This document shows positions 1 to 10,849 of a DNA stretch of 64,000 nucleotides, one piece after another. Within the stretch, counting starts at the first letter, position 1; each line of letters begins with the position of its first letter. The position numbers and the translations under genes were made by a program. The stretch is from Sipunculus nudus (Eukaryota > Annelida > Sipuncula > Golfingiida > Sipunculidae). Where the stretch lies: the NCBI GenBank assembly GCA_026874595.1, contig CM049322.1:42832340-42896339 (forward strand), in the 5' to 3' direction. The notes beneath the pieces were generated by a model that was not told the DNA's origin, ran no database searches, and saw nothing but the letters and a program-made list of their open reading frames with translations.

Positions 1-1263
1 GTTATCAAAACCATCCTGCACAGCAGGAAAAGCTTACTGTTTAGCAACGGTAACACCTGGGTGAAAAAAGATCACACTAGTTTTGACGTCACCATGGGCA
101 GTTTTGATGGCGCTGAAGTATGCGAAATTGTTGGTTTATACATCCTAGATATGTTGAAAAAGGAATTTGGTGTAAATGCTCTAGGCCTGTATCGTGATGA
201 CGGTTTAGGTTGTTTCCCCGACATGTCTGGACCCAAAGCAGACAGCACCCGTAAGAAAATGATCAAACTCTTTTCCAATGTTGGGTTAAAGATAACCATT
301 GAAACTAACCTGACCTGCACAGATTTCTTAGACGTAACATTTGACCTCCAAAATGACATCTTCTACCCTTACAGAAAACCGAACAATGACCCTCTCTATA
401 TCCACGCACAATCCAATCACCCCCCAGCTATCATTAGGCAGATACCTATGATGATCAGTAAACGTGTTTCTGACAACTCCTGCAATAAAGAGCTATTTAT
501 GAAAGCCAAACCCATGTATGATGAAGCTTTAGCGAAAAGCGGGTTCTCAGAAAGCTTAAAATATGTTGAACCAACAGTGAAAAGCAAGAGAAACAGGAAA
601 AGGAAAATAATATGGTTTAATCCACCCTACAGCCGTCATGTAAAAACCAACATTGGCAGAAAATTCATGAAACTAGTTGAAAAACACTTCCCTCAACATC
701 ACAGGTACCACAGGTTATTCAACAGGAACAATTTGAAAATTAGCTACAGCTGTCTACCCAACATGTCTAACCTGATCAGCAAACATAATATGAAGGTTCT
801 AAATTCTGACAATGCTGTGAATGCACCCCAAAAACAATGTAACTGCCGTAAAAAAGACGAATGTCCTATGAATGGTCAATGTCAGCTGAAATGCATTGTC
901 TATAAAGCAACAGTTAGAACAGACAATGACGTGAAACACTACATAGGGTGTACTGAAGGTGATTTCAAGACAAGATATAATAACCACAAGCAATCCTTTC
1001 GGAACAGATCCCACGCTAAAAACACTGAACTGTCTAAACACATTTGGTCACTAAAAGACAACAATATCAATTACAAGCTCTCCTGGGAAATATCTGCCAA
1101 GGCAGCACCTTACTTCTGTGGGACTAGGAAGTGTGATCTCTGCTTGTCTGAAAAGCTACTTATAGCTACGGCCCCCCCTGGATCATTGTTGAACTCAAGA
1201 GCTGAAATTCTCTCCAAGTGCCGCCATCAAAACAAATTCACCCTGAAATATTTTAAAACCTAG
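1..1263 (+). CDS. PLE RT-endonuclease, unit 1, 5'-truncated by window edge
   Basis: Open frame from base 1 to the TAG at 1261-1263, matching residues 281-700 of the 700-residue protein described for unit 2. It contains RT motifs B and C (YRDD), the thumb region and the whole GIY-YIG domain without breaks. It shares Asp at residue 354 (CFPDMSG) with unit 2; all later units have Asn. The start codon would lie about 838 bases left of the window. Confidence 0.95.
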   Translation, partial: VIKTILHSRKSLLFSNGNTWVKKDHTSFDVTMGSFDGAEVCEIVGLYILDMLKKEFGVNALGLYRDDGLGCFPDMSGPKADSTRKKMIKLFSNVGLKITIETNLTCTDFLDVTFDLQNDIFYPYRKPNNDPLYIHAQSNHPPAIIRQIPMMISKRVSDNSCNKELFMKAKPMYDEALAKSGFSESLKYVEPTVKSKRNRKRKIIWFNPPYSRHVKTNIGRKFMKLVEKHFPQHHRYHRLFNRNNLKISYSCLPNMSNLISKHNMKVLNSDNAVNAPQKQCNCRKKDECPMNGQCQLKCIVYKATVRTDNDVKHYIGCTEGDFKTRYNNHKQSFRNRSHAKNTELSKHIWSLKDNNINYKLSWEISAKAAPYFCGTRKCDLCLSEKLLIATAPPGSLLNSRAEILSKCRHQNKFTLKYFKT

Positions 1264-1848
1264 CATTCGTACTCATATTCAGCGTGCCCCCTTAACCCCC
1301 CCCCCCCCCCCACACGAGGATCCGCTGGGCGGACTGATTTGTTCAGGTGGTTGTTCTCTCACTGCTGGCTCGTGGAGTCCATTGGATGACAGGAAAGTTC
1401 TACTTTATCCTGGTCTAATGGGCTTTACGACCTTCAGCTAGGAGACTTGCACCACTTGGTATGGGTATAGTATATTTGCCTTTTATATTGTATATTTGCC
1501 TTGTATATTGTGTATTTTCACAGTATATGTGTATTTTTATCATATCATATGTATACTACTGATATGTTCACCGCTTCCAAGGCCCTATTAGAAATCATTT
1601 CAATATGCTGATTGAGCATCCTGGTTATATCTTTGTATTATATTTACTATTTACTACATTATATAACCTCTTTGCCCTGCCCTGTTATGTTCCAGTATCG
1701 CACGTGTACCCCGACCAATCCTATTGTGCACCCGAGAACAATAGGATCAGTGTCAGTCTTTCACATGCCCCCCCCCCCCCCCCCCGACCCGAATCGCACA
1801 AAGCATAATCTCGTAATCTCGTAAAGTCTCGGCTTTTCAAACCACGAC

Positions 1849-1865
1849 GTTAGCTTCATTCTAAC
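1849..1865 (+). other. Hairpin just upstream of the ribozyme (present in each spacer)
   Basis: GTTAG / CTAAC with a 7-base loop, ending 3 bases before stem I of the hammerhead. It is also kept in the isolated copies at 48.5 and 63.5 kb; in the 42.1-kb copy one pair becomes a G-U wobble. It may extend or stabilise stem I; that role is inferred. Confidence 0.5.
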
Positions 1866-1868
1866 CAC

Positions 1869-1916
1869 ATTCACCTGATGATCGGGTCGCATCCCGTGAA
1901 ACAGTCTGTTGTGAAT
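1869..1916 (+). ncRNA. Hammerhead ribozyme, spacer 1
   Basis: Stem I is ATTCAC (1869-1874) pairing with GTGAAT (1911-1916). The core CTGATGA is 1875-1881. Stem II is CGGG/CCCG (1883-1886 with 1893-1896) with a 6-base loop. GAA follows at 1898-1900. Stem III is a 3-bp ACA/TGT with a 3-base loop. The cleavage triplet GTT ends at 1910, so predicted cutting is between 1910 and 1911. All invariant core bases are present; the base pair next to the core in stem II is U-U rather than the usual G-C. Hammerheads with very short stem III are known in Penelope-like elements and retrozymes. Confidence 0.9.
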
Positions 1917-1948
1917 TAACAGTGTTGTTTTTCTTCAGAGTTATACCG

Positions 1949-1975
1949 CTCTGGCCTAGCTTGTAGGCCATAGAG
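1949..1975 (+). other. Stable leader hairpin downstream of the ribozyme (each spacer)
   Basis: TGGCCTA (1952-1958) pairs perfectly with TAGGCCA (1964-1970) around a 5-base loop, with CTC/GAG extending it across a small bulge. The arms are conserved in the 48.6-kb and 63.6-kb copies although the loop differs (GCTTG versus GTCTG). It lies in the leader of the predicted cleaved RNA. Confidence 0.55.
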
Positions 1976-2089
1976 CACTTTACATCGGAGGGTAACACTA
2001 CCTTCTACTCCAGCTCCAGCGACAGGTACGTTGTCGAGCACTCTTGTTAACCCACCCTGTCCAGAAATTCACCTTGTAACATCTACAGA

Positions 2090-4192
2090 ATGAACAAAGC
2101 TAACTTCAACTACTCTTTGAAAAACATTCCCATCCCTAGTAATCTGTCCTATACCAAATCCCTGATAAGTAAAGTTGAAAGCCTACTTCGGAGAATGCGA
2201 TGGAAGGCATTCCATTTCGAAAACCCTGGTCAAACTTCAGATAAACAAAACTATGGATTCAAAACCACATATTCACCCCCTCATAGCGAACACCTCAGGG
2301 CATTTGAAAGTGATATCTACGAAATGGTCCGGAACATTGAATTTCAGCACTCACACAATGCATTCCAGAAACAAATGGCCAATGACATCAAAACAATCAG
2401 ACAATCTGACAATCTCCTAGTACAGGCAGATAAGACAACCAACCTGTACAGTATGCCGAAAGAACACTACAATAAACTTCTTACAGAAAACATCACTAAG
2501 ACATACAAAAAAGCAGACAGAAATATCTGTAAAAATATCAATACAGAAGCCAAAGAAATAGCCGGTTCCCTTAACCTAGCAGACCGCATCGAAGTCATGG
2601 CCGAGCGCAATGCTTACATTACTTTGAAAGACCACAAGGATAATTTTGAACAAAACCCCAAGTGCAGATTGATTAATCCAGCAAAATCTGAAATAGGTAT
2701 CATTAGCAAAAAGCACTTGGAAAAAATTAATAGCCAACTGAGACTGAAAACCAAACTCAACCAGTGGCAAAATACCGGACAGGTAATATCTTGGTTCAAG
2801 AAATTGAAGCTGAAACAAAAATCTAAGTTCATAAAGTTTGATATTGTTGACTTTTACCCCTCGATCACAGAAGATCTTCTCATGAAAGCCCTCAAATTTG
2901 CCAAAACCATGGTCTCCATTCCAGAGGATGTTATCAAAACCATCCTGCACAGCAGGAAAAGCTTACTGTTTAGCAACGGTAACACCTGGGTGAAAAAAGA
3001 TCACACTAGTTTTGACGTCACCATGGGCAGTTTTGATGGCGCTGAAGTATGCGAAATTGTTGGTTTATACATCCTAGATATGTTGAAAAAGGAATTTGGT
3101 GTAAATGCTCTAGGCCTGTATCGTGATGACGGTTTAGGTTGTTTCCCCGACATGTCTGGACCCAAAGCAGACAGCACCCGTAAGAAAATGATCAAACTCT
3201 TTTCCAATGTTGGGTTAAAGATAACCATTGAAACTAACCTGACCTGCACAGATTTCTTAGACGTAACATTTGACCTCCAAAATGACATCTTCTACCCTTA
3301 CAGAAAACCGAACAATGACCCTCTCTATATCCACGCACAATCCAATCACCCCCCAGCTATCATTAGGCAGATACCTATGATGATCAGTAAACGTGTTTCT
3401 GACAACTCCTGCAATAAAGAGCTATTTATGAAAGCCAAACCCATGTATGATGAAGCTTTAGCGAAAAGCGGGTTCTCAGAAAGCTTAAAATATGTTGAAC
3501 CAACAGTGAAAAGCAAGAGAAACAGGAAAAGGAAAATAATATGGTTTAATCCACCCTACAGCCGTCATGTAAAAACCAACATTGGCAGAAAATTCATGAA
3601 ACTAGTTGAAAAACACTTCCCTCAACATCACAGGTACCACAGGTTATTCAACAGGAACAATTTGAAAATTAGCTACAGCTGTCTACCCAACATGTCTAAC
3701 CTGATCAGCAAACATAATATGAAGGTTCTAAATTCTGACAATGCTGTGAATGCACCCCAAAAACAATGTAACTGCCGTAAAAAAGACGAATGTCCTATGA
3801 ATGGTCAATGTCAGCTGAAATGCATTGTCTATAAAGCAACAGTTAGAACAGACAATGACGTGAAACACTACATAGGGTGTACTGAAGGTGATTTCAAGAC
3901 AAGATATAATAACCACAAGCAATCCTTTCGGAACAGATCCCACGCTAAAAACACTGAACTGTCTAAACACATTTGGTCACTAAAAGACAACAATATCAAT
4001 TACAAGCTCTCCTGGGAAATATCTGCCAAGGCAGCACCTTACTTCTGTGGGACTAGGAAGTGTGATCTCTGCTTGTCTGAAAAGCTACTTATAGCTACGG
4101 CCCCCCCTGGATCATTGTTGAACTCAAGAGCTGAAATTCTCTCCAAGTGCCGCCATCAAAACAAATTCACCCTGAAATATTTTAAAACCTAG
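2090..4192 (+). CDS. PLE reverse transcriptase / GIY-YIG endonuclease, unit 2 (intact)
   Basis: A 700-residue protein expected to copy element RNA into DNA at a nicked target. Visible order: N-terminal PLE motif (ADKTTNLY, about 113-120); fingers with DHKDNFEQNPKCRLINP (181-197); palm motif A FDIVDFYPSI (250-259, catalytic Asp 251); motif B MGSFDGAE (312-319); motif C YRDD (344-347, Asp 346/347); motifs D/E to about 396; PLE thumb block (YRKPNNDPLYIH, SNHPP, 404-422). A Cys cluster follows (560, 562, 568, 574, 578), then the endonuclease: IVY 579-581, YIG 594-596, Arg 605, His 609, and Glu 664 with Asn 678 spaced like the catalytic Glu and downstream Asn of I-TevI. The C-terminal endonuclease marks a canonical EN+ PLE, not a permuted one. 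The start is the first ATG after an in-frame TAA at 2048-2050 and has A at -3. The family (Neptune, Poseidon or other) cannot be fixed by eye. Confidence 0.96.
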   Translation: MNKANFNYSLKNIPIPSNLSYTKSLISKVESLLRRMRWKAFHFENPGQTSDKQNYGFKTTYSPPHSEHLRAFESDIYEMVRNIEFQHSHNAFQKQMANDIKTIRQSDNLLVQADKTTNLYSMPKEHYNKLLTENITKTYKKADRNICKNINTEAKEIAGSLNLADRIEVMAERNAYITLKDHKDNFEQNPKCRLINPAKSEIGIISKKHLEKINSQLRLKTKLNQWQNTGQVISWFKKLKLKQKSKFIKFDIVDFYPSITEDLLMKALKFAKTMVSIPEDVIKTILHSRKSLLFSNGNTWVKKDHTSFDVTMGSFDGAEVCEIVGLYILDMLKKEFGVNALGLYRDDGLGCFPDMSGPKADSTRKKMIKLFSNVGLKITIETNLTCTDFLDVTFDLQNDIFYPYRKPNNDPLYIHAQSNHPPAIIRQIPMMISKRVSDNSCNKELFMKAKPMYDEALAKSGFSESLKYVEPTVKSKRNRKRKIIWFNPPYSRHVKTNIGRKFMKLVEKHFPQHHRYHRLFNRNNLKISYSCLPNMSNLISKHNMKVLNSDNAVNAPQKQCNCRKKDECPMNGQCQLKCIVYKATVRTDNDVKHYIGCTEGDFKTRYNNHKQSFRNRSHAKNTELSKHIWSLKDNNINYKLSWEISAKAAPYFCGTRKCDLCLSEKLLIATAPPGSLLNSRAEILSKCRHQNKFTLKYFKT

Positions 4193-5010
4193 CATTCGTA
4201 CTCATATTCAGCGTGCCCCCTTAACCCCCCCCCCCCCCCCACACGAGGATCCGCTGGGCGGACTGATTTGTTCAGGTGGTTGTTCTCTCACTGCTGGCTC
4301 GTGGAGTCCATTGGATGACAGGAAAGTTCTACTTTATCCTGGTCTAATGGGCTTTACGACCTTCAGCTAGGAGACTTGCACCACTTGGTATGGGTATAGT
4401 ATATTTGCCTTTTATATTGTATATTTGCCTTGTATATTGTGTATTTTCACAGTATATGTGTATTTTTATCATATCATATGTATACCACTGATATGTTCAC
4501 CGCTTCCAAGGCCCTATTAGAAATCATTTCAATATGCTGATTGAGCATCCTGGTTATATCTTTGTATTATATTTACTATTTACTACATTATATAACCTCT
4601 TTGCCCTGCCCTGTTATGTTCCAGTATCGCACGTGTACCCCGACCAATCCTATTGTGCACCCGAGAACAATAGGATCAGTGTCAGTCTTTCACATGCCCC
4701 CCCCCCGACCCGAATCGCACAAAGCATAATCTCGTAATCTCGTAAAGTCTCGGCTTTTCAAACCACGACGTTAGCTTCATTCTAACCACATTCACCTGAT
4801 GATCGGGTCGCATCCCGTGAAACAGTCTGTTGTGAATTAACAGTGTTGTTTTTCTTCAGAGTTATACCGCTCTGGCCTAGCTTGTAGGCCATAGAGCACT
4901 TTACATCGGAGGGTAACACTACCTTCTACTCCAGCTCCAGCGACAGGTACGTTGTCGAGCACTCTTGTTAACCCACCCTGTCCAGAAATTCACCTTGTAA
5001 CATCTACAGA
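4193..5010 (+). other. PLE spacer / leader (representative of all units)
   Basis: Order in every spacer: poly-C tract A about 30 bases after the stop; about 150 unique bases; an AT-rich block with an imperfect repeat of TATATTTGCCTT; poly-C tract B; the hammerhead motif; a stable hairpin; the leader up to the ATG. Other spacers are 1264-2089, 7114-7930, 10036-10849, 12954-13771, 15875-16697, 18801-19617, 21721-22541, 24645-25460, 27564-28387, 30491-31308, 33413-34235, 36339-37158 and the truncated 39261-39939. Tract A/B lengths counted for spacers 1-13 are 16/18, 16/10, 15/10, 11/11, 15/11, 17/14, 13/12, 16/13, 12/12, 17/15, 14/12, 16/15 and 15/13 (an A interrupts the last). Tract A after unit 14 is 18. 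The promoter is presumably here, but no core element can be named with confidence. Confidence 0.85.
4790..4837 (+). ncRNA. Hammerhead ribozyme, spacer 2
   Basis: Same 48 bases as in spacer 1; predicted cut 4831/4832, giving a 2921-nt RNA from the previous site. Confidence 0.9.
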
Positions 5011-7113
5011 ATGAACAAAGCTAACTTCAACTACTCTTTGAAAAACATTCCCATCCCTAGTAATCTGTCCTATACCAAATCCCTGATAAGTAAAGTTGAA
5101 AGCCTACTTCGGAGAATGCGATGGAAGGCATTCCATTTCGAAAACCCTGGTCAAACTTCAGATAAACAAAACTATGGATTCAAAACCACATATTCACCCC
5201 CTCATAGCGAACACCTCAGGGCATTTGAAAGTGATATCTACGAAATGGTCCGGAACATTGAATTTCAGCACTCACACAATGCATTCCAGAAACAAATGGC
5301 CAATGACATCAAAACAATCAGACAATCTGACAATCTCCTAGTACAGGCAGATAAGACAACCAACCTGTACAGTATGCCGAAAGAACACTACAATAAACTT
5401 CTTACAGAAAACATCACTAAGACATACAAAAAAGCAGACAGAAATATCTGTAAAAATATCAATACAGAAGCCAAAGAAATAGCCGGTTCCCTTAACCTAG
5501 CAGACCGCATCGAAGTCATGGCCGAGCGCAATGCTTACATTACTTTGAAAGACCACAAGGATAATTTTGAACAAAACCCCAAGTGCAGATTGATTAATCC
5601 AGCAAAATCTGAAATAGGTATCATTAGCAAAAAGCACTTGGAAAAAATTAATAGCCAACTGAGACTGAAAACCAAACTCAACCAGTGGCAAAATACCGGA
5701 CAGGTAATATCTTGGTTCAAGAAATTGAAGCTGAAACAAAAATCTAAGTTCATAAAGTTTGATATTGTTGACTTTTACCCCTCGATCACAGAAGATCTTC
5801 TCATGAAAGCCCTCAAATTTGCCAAAACCATGGTCTCCATTCCAGAGGATGTTATCAAAACCATCCTGCACAGCAGGAAAAGCTTACTGTTTAGCAACGG
5901 TAACACCTGGGTGAAAAAAGATCACACTAGTTTTGACGTCACCATGGGCAGTTTTGATGGCGCTGAAGTATGCGAAATTGTTGGTTTATACATCCTAGAT
6001 ATGTTGAAAAAGGAATTTGGTGTAAATGCTCTAGGCCTGTATCGTGATGACGGTTTAGGTTGTTTCCCCAACATGTCTGGACCCAAAGCAGACAGCACCC
6101 GTAAGAAAATGATCAAACTCTTTTCCAATGTTGGGTTAAAGATAACCATTGAAACTAACCTGACCTGCACAGATTTCTTAGACGTAACATTTGACCTCCA
6201 AAATGACATCTTCTACCCTTACAGAAAACCGAACAATGACCCTCTCTATATCCACGCACAATCCAATTACCCCCCAGCTATCATTAGGCAGATACCTATG
6301 ATGATCAGTAAACGTGTTTCTGACAACTCCTGCAATAAAGAGCTATTTATGAAAGCCAAACCCATGTATGATGAAGCTTTAGCGAAAAGCGGGTTCTCAG
6401 AAAGCTTAAAATATGTTGAACCAACAGTGAAAAGCAAGAGAAACAGGAAAAGGAAAATAATATGGTTTAATCCACCCTACAGCCGTCATGTAAAAACCAA
6501 CGTTGGCAGAAAATTCATGAAACTAGTTGAAAAACACTTCCCTCAACATCACAGGTACCACAGGTTATTCAACAGGAACAATTTGAAAATTAGCTACAGC
6601 TGTCTACCCAACATGTCTAACCTGATCAGCAAACATAATATGAAGGTTCTAAATTCTGACAATGCTGTGAATGCACCCCAAAAACAATGTAACTGCCGCA
6701 AAAAAGACGAATGTCCTATGAATGGTCAATGTCAGCTGAAATGCATTGTCTATAAAGCAACAGTTAGAACAGACAATGACGTGAAACACTACATAGGGTG
6801 TACTGAAGGTGATTTCAAGACAAGATATAATAACCACAAGCAATCCTTTCGGAACAGATCCCACGCTAAAAACACTGAACTGTCTAAACACATTTGGTCA
6901 CTAAAAGACAACAATATCAATTACAAGCTCTCCTGGGAAATATCTGCCAAGGCAGCACCTTACTTCTGTGGGACTAGGAAGTGTGATCTCTGCTTGTCTG
7001 AAAAGCTACTTATAGCTACGGCCCCCCCTGGATCATTGTTGAACTCAAGAGCTGAAATTCTCTCCAAGTGCCGCCATCAAAACAAATTCACCCTGAAATA
7101 TTTTAAAACCTAG
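5011..7113 (+). CDS. PLE RT-endonuclease, unit 3 (intact)
   Basis: Full 700 residues. Differences from unit 2: Asn at 354, His420Tyr in the thumb SNHPP motif, and Ile498Val. It carries a silent CGC arginine codon (6697-6699) at residue 563, shared with units 4, 5 and 13. All RT and GIY-YIG catalytic residues are present. Confidence 0.95.
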   Translation: MNKANFNYSLKNIPIPSNLSYTKSLISKVESLLRRMRWKAFHFENPGQTSDKQNYGFKTTYSPPHSEHLRAFESDIYEMVRNIEFQHSHNAFQKQMANDIKTIRQSDNLLVQADKTTNLYSMPKEHYNKLLTENITKTYKKADRNICKNINTEAKEIAGSLNLADRIEVMAERNAYITLKDHKDNFEQNPKCRLINPAKSEIGIISKKHLEKINSQLRLKTKLNQWQNTGQVISWFKKLKLKQKSKFIKFDIVDFYPSITEDLLMKALKFAKTMVSIPEDVIKTILHSRKSLLFSNGNTWVKKDHTSFDVTMGSFDGAEVCEIVGLYILDMLKKEFGVNALGLYRDDGLGCFPNMSGPKADSTRKKMIKLFSNVGLKITIETNLTCTDFLDVTFDLQNDIFYPYRKPNNDPLYIHAQSNYPPAIIRQIPMMISKRVSDNSCNKELFMKAKPMYDEALAKSGFSESLKYVEPTVKSKRNRKRKIIWFNPPYSRHVKTNVGRKFMKLVEKHFPQHHRYHRLFNRNNLKISYSCLPNMSNLISKHNMKVLNSDNAVNAPQKQCNCRKKDECPMNGQCQLKCIVYKATVRTDNDVKHYIGCTEGDFKTRYNNHKQSFRNRSHAKNTELSKHIWSLKDNNINYKLSWEISAKAAPYFCGTRKCDLCLSEKLLIATAPPGSLLNSRAEILSKCRHQNKFTLKYFKT

Positions 7114-7709
7114 CATTCGTACTCATATTCAGCGTGCCCCCTTAACCCCCCCCCCCCCCCACACGAGGATCCGCTGGGCGGACTGATTTGTTCAGGTGGT
7201 TGTTCTCTCACTGCTGGCTCGTGGAGTCCATTGGATGACAGGAAAGTTCTACTTTATCCTGGTCTAATGGGCTTTACGACCTTCAGCTAGGAGACTTGCA
7301 CCACTTGGTATGGGTATAGTATATTTGCCTTTTATATTGTATATTTGCCTTGTATATTGTGTATTTTCACAGTATATGTGTATTTTTATCATATCATATG
7401 TATACTACTGATATGTTCACCGCTTCCAAGGCCCTATTAGAAATCATTTCAATATGCTGATTGAGCATCCTGGTTATATCTTTGTATTATATTTACTATT
7501 TACTACATTATATAACCTCTTTGCCCTGCCCTGTTATGTTCCAGTATCGCACGTGTACCCCGACCAATCCTATTGTGCACCCGAGAACAATAGGATCAGT
7601 GTCAGTCTTTCACATGCCCCCCCCCCGACCCGAATCGCACAAAGCATAATCTCGTAATCTCGTAAAGTCTCGGCTTTTCAAACCACGACGTTAGCTTCAT
7701 TCTAACCAC

Positions 7710-7757
7710 ATTCACCTGATGATCGGGTCGCATCCCGTGAAACAGTCTGTTGTGAAT
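7710..7757 (+). ncRNA. Hammerhead ribozyme, spacer 3
   Basis: Identical motif, 221 bases upstream of the unit 4 start codon; predicted cut 7751/7752. Confidence 0.9.
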
Positions 7758-7930
7758 TAACAGTGTTGTTTTTCTTCAGAGTTATACCGCTCTGGCCTAG
7801 CTTGTAGGCCATAGAGCACTTTACATCGGAGGGTAACACTACCTTCTACTCCAGCTCCAGCGACAGGTACGTTGTCGAGCACTCTTGTTAACCCACCCTG
7901 TCCAGAAATTCACCTTGTAACATCTACAGA

Positions 7931-10035
7931 ATGAACAAAGCTAACTTCAACTACTCTTTGAAAAACATTCCCATCCCTAGTAATCTGTCCTATACCAAAT
8001 CCCTGATAAGTAAAGTTGAAAGCCTACTTCGGAGAATGCGATGGAAGGCATTCCATTTCGAAAACCCTGGTCAAACTTCAGATAAACAAAACTATGGATT
8101 CAAAACCACATATTCACCCCCTCATAGCGAACACCTCAGGGCATTTGAAAGTGATATCTACGAAATGGTCCGGAACATTGAATTTCAGCACTCACACAAT
8201 GCATTCCAGAAACAAATGGCCAATGACATCAAAACAATCAGACAATCTGACAATCTCCTAGTACAGGCAGATAAGACAACCAACCTGTACAGTATGCCGA
8301 AAGAACACTACAATAAACTTCTTACAGAAAACATCACTAAGACATACAAAAAAGCAGACAGAAATATCTGTAAAAATATCAATACAGAAGCCAAAGAAAT
8401 AGCCGGTTCCCTTAACCTAGCAGACCGCATCGAAGTCATGGCCGAGCGCAATGCTTACATTACTTTGAAAGACCACAAGGATAATTTTGAACAAAACCCC
8501 AAGTGCAGATTGATTAATCCAGCAAAATCTGAAATAGGTATCATTAGCAAAAAGCACTTGGAAAAAATTAATAGCCAACTGAGACTGAAAACCAAACTCA
8601 ACCAGTGGCAAAATACCGGACAGGTAATATCTTGGTTCAAGAAATTGAAGCTGAAACAAAAATCTAAGTTCATAAAGTTTGATATTGTTGACTTTTACCC
8701 CTCGATCACAGAAGATCTTCTCATGACAGCCCTCAAATTTGCCAAAACCATGGTCTCCATTCCAGAGGATGTTATCAAAACCATCCTGCACAGCAGGAAA
8801 AGCTTACTGTTTAGCAACGGTAACACCTGGGTGAAAAAAGATCACACTAGTTTTGACGTCACCATGGGCAGTTTTGATGGCGCTGAAGTATGCGAAATTG
8901 TTGGTTTATACATCCTAGATATGTTGAAAAAGGAATTTGGTGTAAATGCTCTAGGCCTGTATCGTGATGACGGTTTAGGTTGTTTCCCCAACATGTCTGG
9001 ACCCAAAGCAGACAGCACCCGTAAGAAAATGATCAAACTCTTTTCCAATGTTGGGTTAAAGATAACCATTGAAACTAACCTGACCTGCACAGATTTCTTA
9101 GACGTAACATTTGACCTCCAAAATGACATCTTCTACCCTTACAGAAAACCGAACAATGACCCTCTCTATATCCACGCACAATCCAATCACCCCCCAGCTA
9201 TCATTAGGCAGATACCTATGATGATCAGTAAACGTGTTTCTGACAACTCCTGCAATAAAGAGCTATTTATGAAAGCCAAACCCATGTATGATGAAGCTTT
9301 AGCGAAAAGCGGGTTCTCAGAAAGCTTAAAATATGTTGAACCAACAGTGAAAAGCAAGAGAAACAGGAAAAGGAAAATAATATGGTTTAATCCACCCTAC
9401 AGCCGTCATGTAAAAACCAACATTGGCAGAAAATTCATGAAACTAGTTGAAAAAACACTTCCCTCAACATCACAGGTACCACAGGTTATTCAACAGGAAC
9501 AATTTGAAAATTAGCTACAGCTGTCTACCCAACATGTCTAACCTGATCAGCAAACATAATATGAAGGTTCTAAATTCTGACAATGCTGTGAATGCACCCC
9601 AAAAACAATGTAACTGCCGCAAAAAAGACGAATGTCCTATGAATGGTCAATGTCAGCTGAAATGCATTGTCTATAAAGCAACAGTTAGAACAGACAATGA
9701 CGTGAAACACTACATAGGGTGTACTGAAGGTGATTTCAAGACAAGATATAATAACCACAAGCAATCCTTTCGGAACAGATCCCACGCTAAAAACACTGAA
9801 CTGTCTAAACACATTTGGTCACTAAAAGACAACAATATCAATTACAAGCTCTCCTGGGAAATATCTGCCAAGGCAGCACCTTACTTCTGTGGGACTAGGA
9901 AGTGTGATCTCTGCTTGTCTGAAAAGCTACTTATAGCTACGGCCCCCCCCTGGATCATTGTTGAACTCAAGAGCTGAAATTCTCTCCAAGTGCCGCCATC
10001 AAAACAAATTCACCCTGAAATATTTTAAAACCTAG
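7931..10035 (+). pseudogene. PLE RT-endonuclease, unit 4 (two frameshifts)
   Basis: Two 1-base insertions in homopolymers. An A5 run is A6 at 9450-9455, so the frame is lost after Lys508 and the ORF ends at 9514 as 527 residues, keeping the RT but losing the endonuclease. A C7 run is C8 at 9943-9950, so the downstream frame (open 9447-9977) ends in WIIVELKS instead of the conserved C-terminus. It also has Lys266Thr just after motif A. The A6 insertion is shared with unit 5, the C8 with unit 12. Confidence 0.93.
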
Positions 10036-10628
10036 CATTCGTACTCATATTCAGCGTGCCCCCTTAACCCCCCCCCCCACACGAGGATCCGCTGGGCGGA
10101 CTGATTTGTTCAGGTGGTTGTTCTCTCACTGCTGGCTCGTGGAGTCCATTGGATGACAGGAAAGTTCTACTTTATCCTGGTCTAATGGGCTTTACGACCT
10201 TCAGCTAGGAGACTTGCACCACTTGGTATGGGTATAGTATATTTGCCTTTTATATTGTATATTTGCCTTGTATATTGTGTATTTTCACAGTATATGTGTA
10301 TTTTTATCATATCATATGTATACTACTGATATGTTCACCGCTTCCAAGGCCCTATTAGAAATCATTTCAATATGCTGATTGAGCATCCTGGTTATATCTT
10401 TGTATTATATTTACTATTTACTACATTATATAACCTCTTTGCCCTGCCCTGTTATGTTCCAGTATCGCACGTGTACCCCGACCAATCCTATTGTGCACCC
10501 GAGAACAATAGGATCAGTGTCAGTCTTTCACATGCCCCCCCCCCCGACCCGAATCGCACAAAGCATAATCTCGTAATCTCGTAAAGTCTCGGCTTTTCAA
10601 ACCACGACGTTAGCTTCATTCTAACCAC

Positions 10629-10676
10629 ATTCACCTGATGATCGGGTCGCATCCCGTGAAACAGTCTGTTGTGAAT
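10629..10676 (+). ncRNA. Hammerhead ribozyme, spacer 4
   Basis: Identical motif; predicted cut 10670/10671. Its upstream ORF is broken, yet the ribozyme is unchanged. Confidence 0.9.
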
Positions 10677-10849
10677 TAACAGTGTTGTTTTTCTTCAGAG
10701 TTATACCGCTCTGGCCTAGCTTGTAGGCCATAGAGCACTTTACATCGGAGGGTAACACTACCTTCTACTCCAGCTCCAGCGACAGGTACGTTGTCGAGCA
10801 CTCTTGTTAACCCACCCTGTCCAGAAATTCACCTTGTAACATCTACAGA

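Noticed and set aside
1605-1824. Small ORFs of about 62-71 codons in each spacer, overlapping poly-C tract B
   Set aside because: Two frames overlap, the length and C-terminus change with every C-tract length, and there is no recognisable domain. They lie in the ribozyme spacer and are chance ORFs.
2576-3970. Repeated antisense ORFs of 72-124 codons inside each PLE ORF
   Set aside because: They are shadows of the RT-endonuclease reading frame, recur only because the unit recurs, and have no domain signal.
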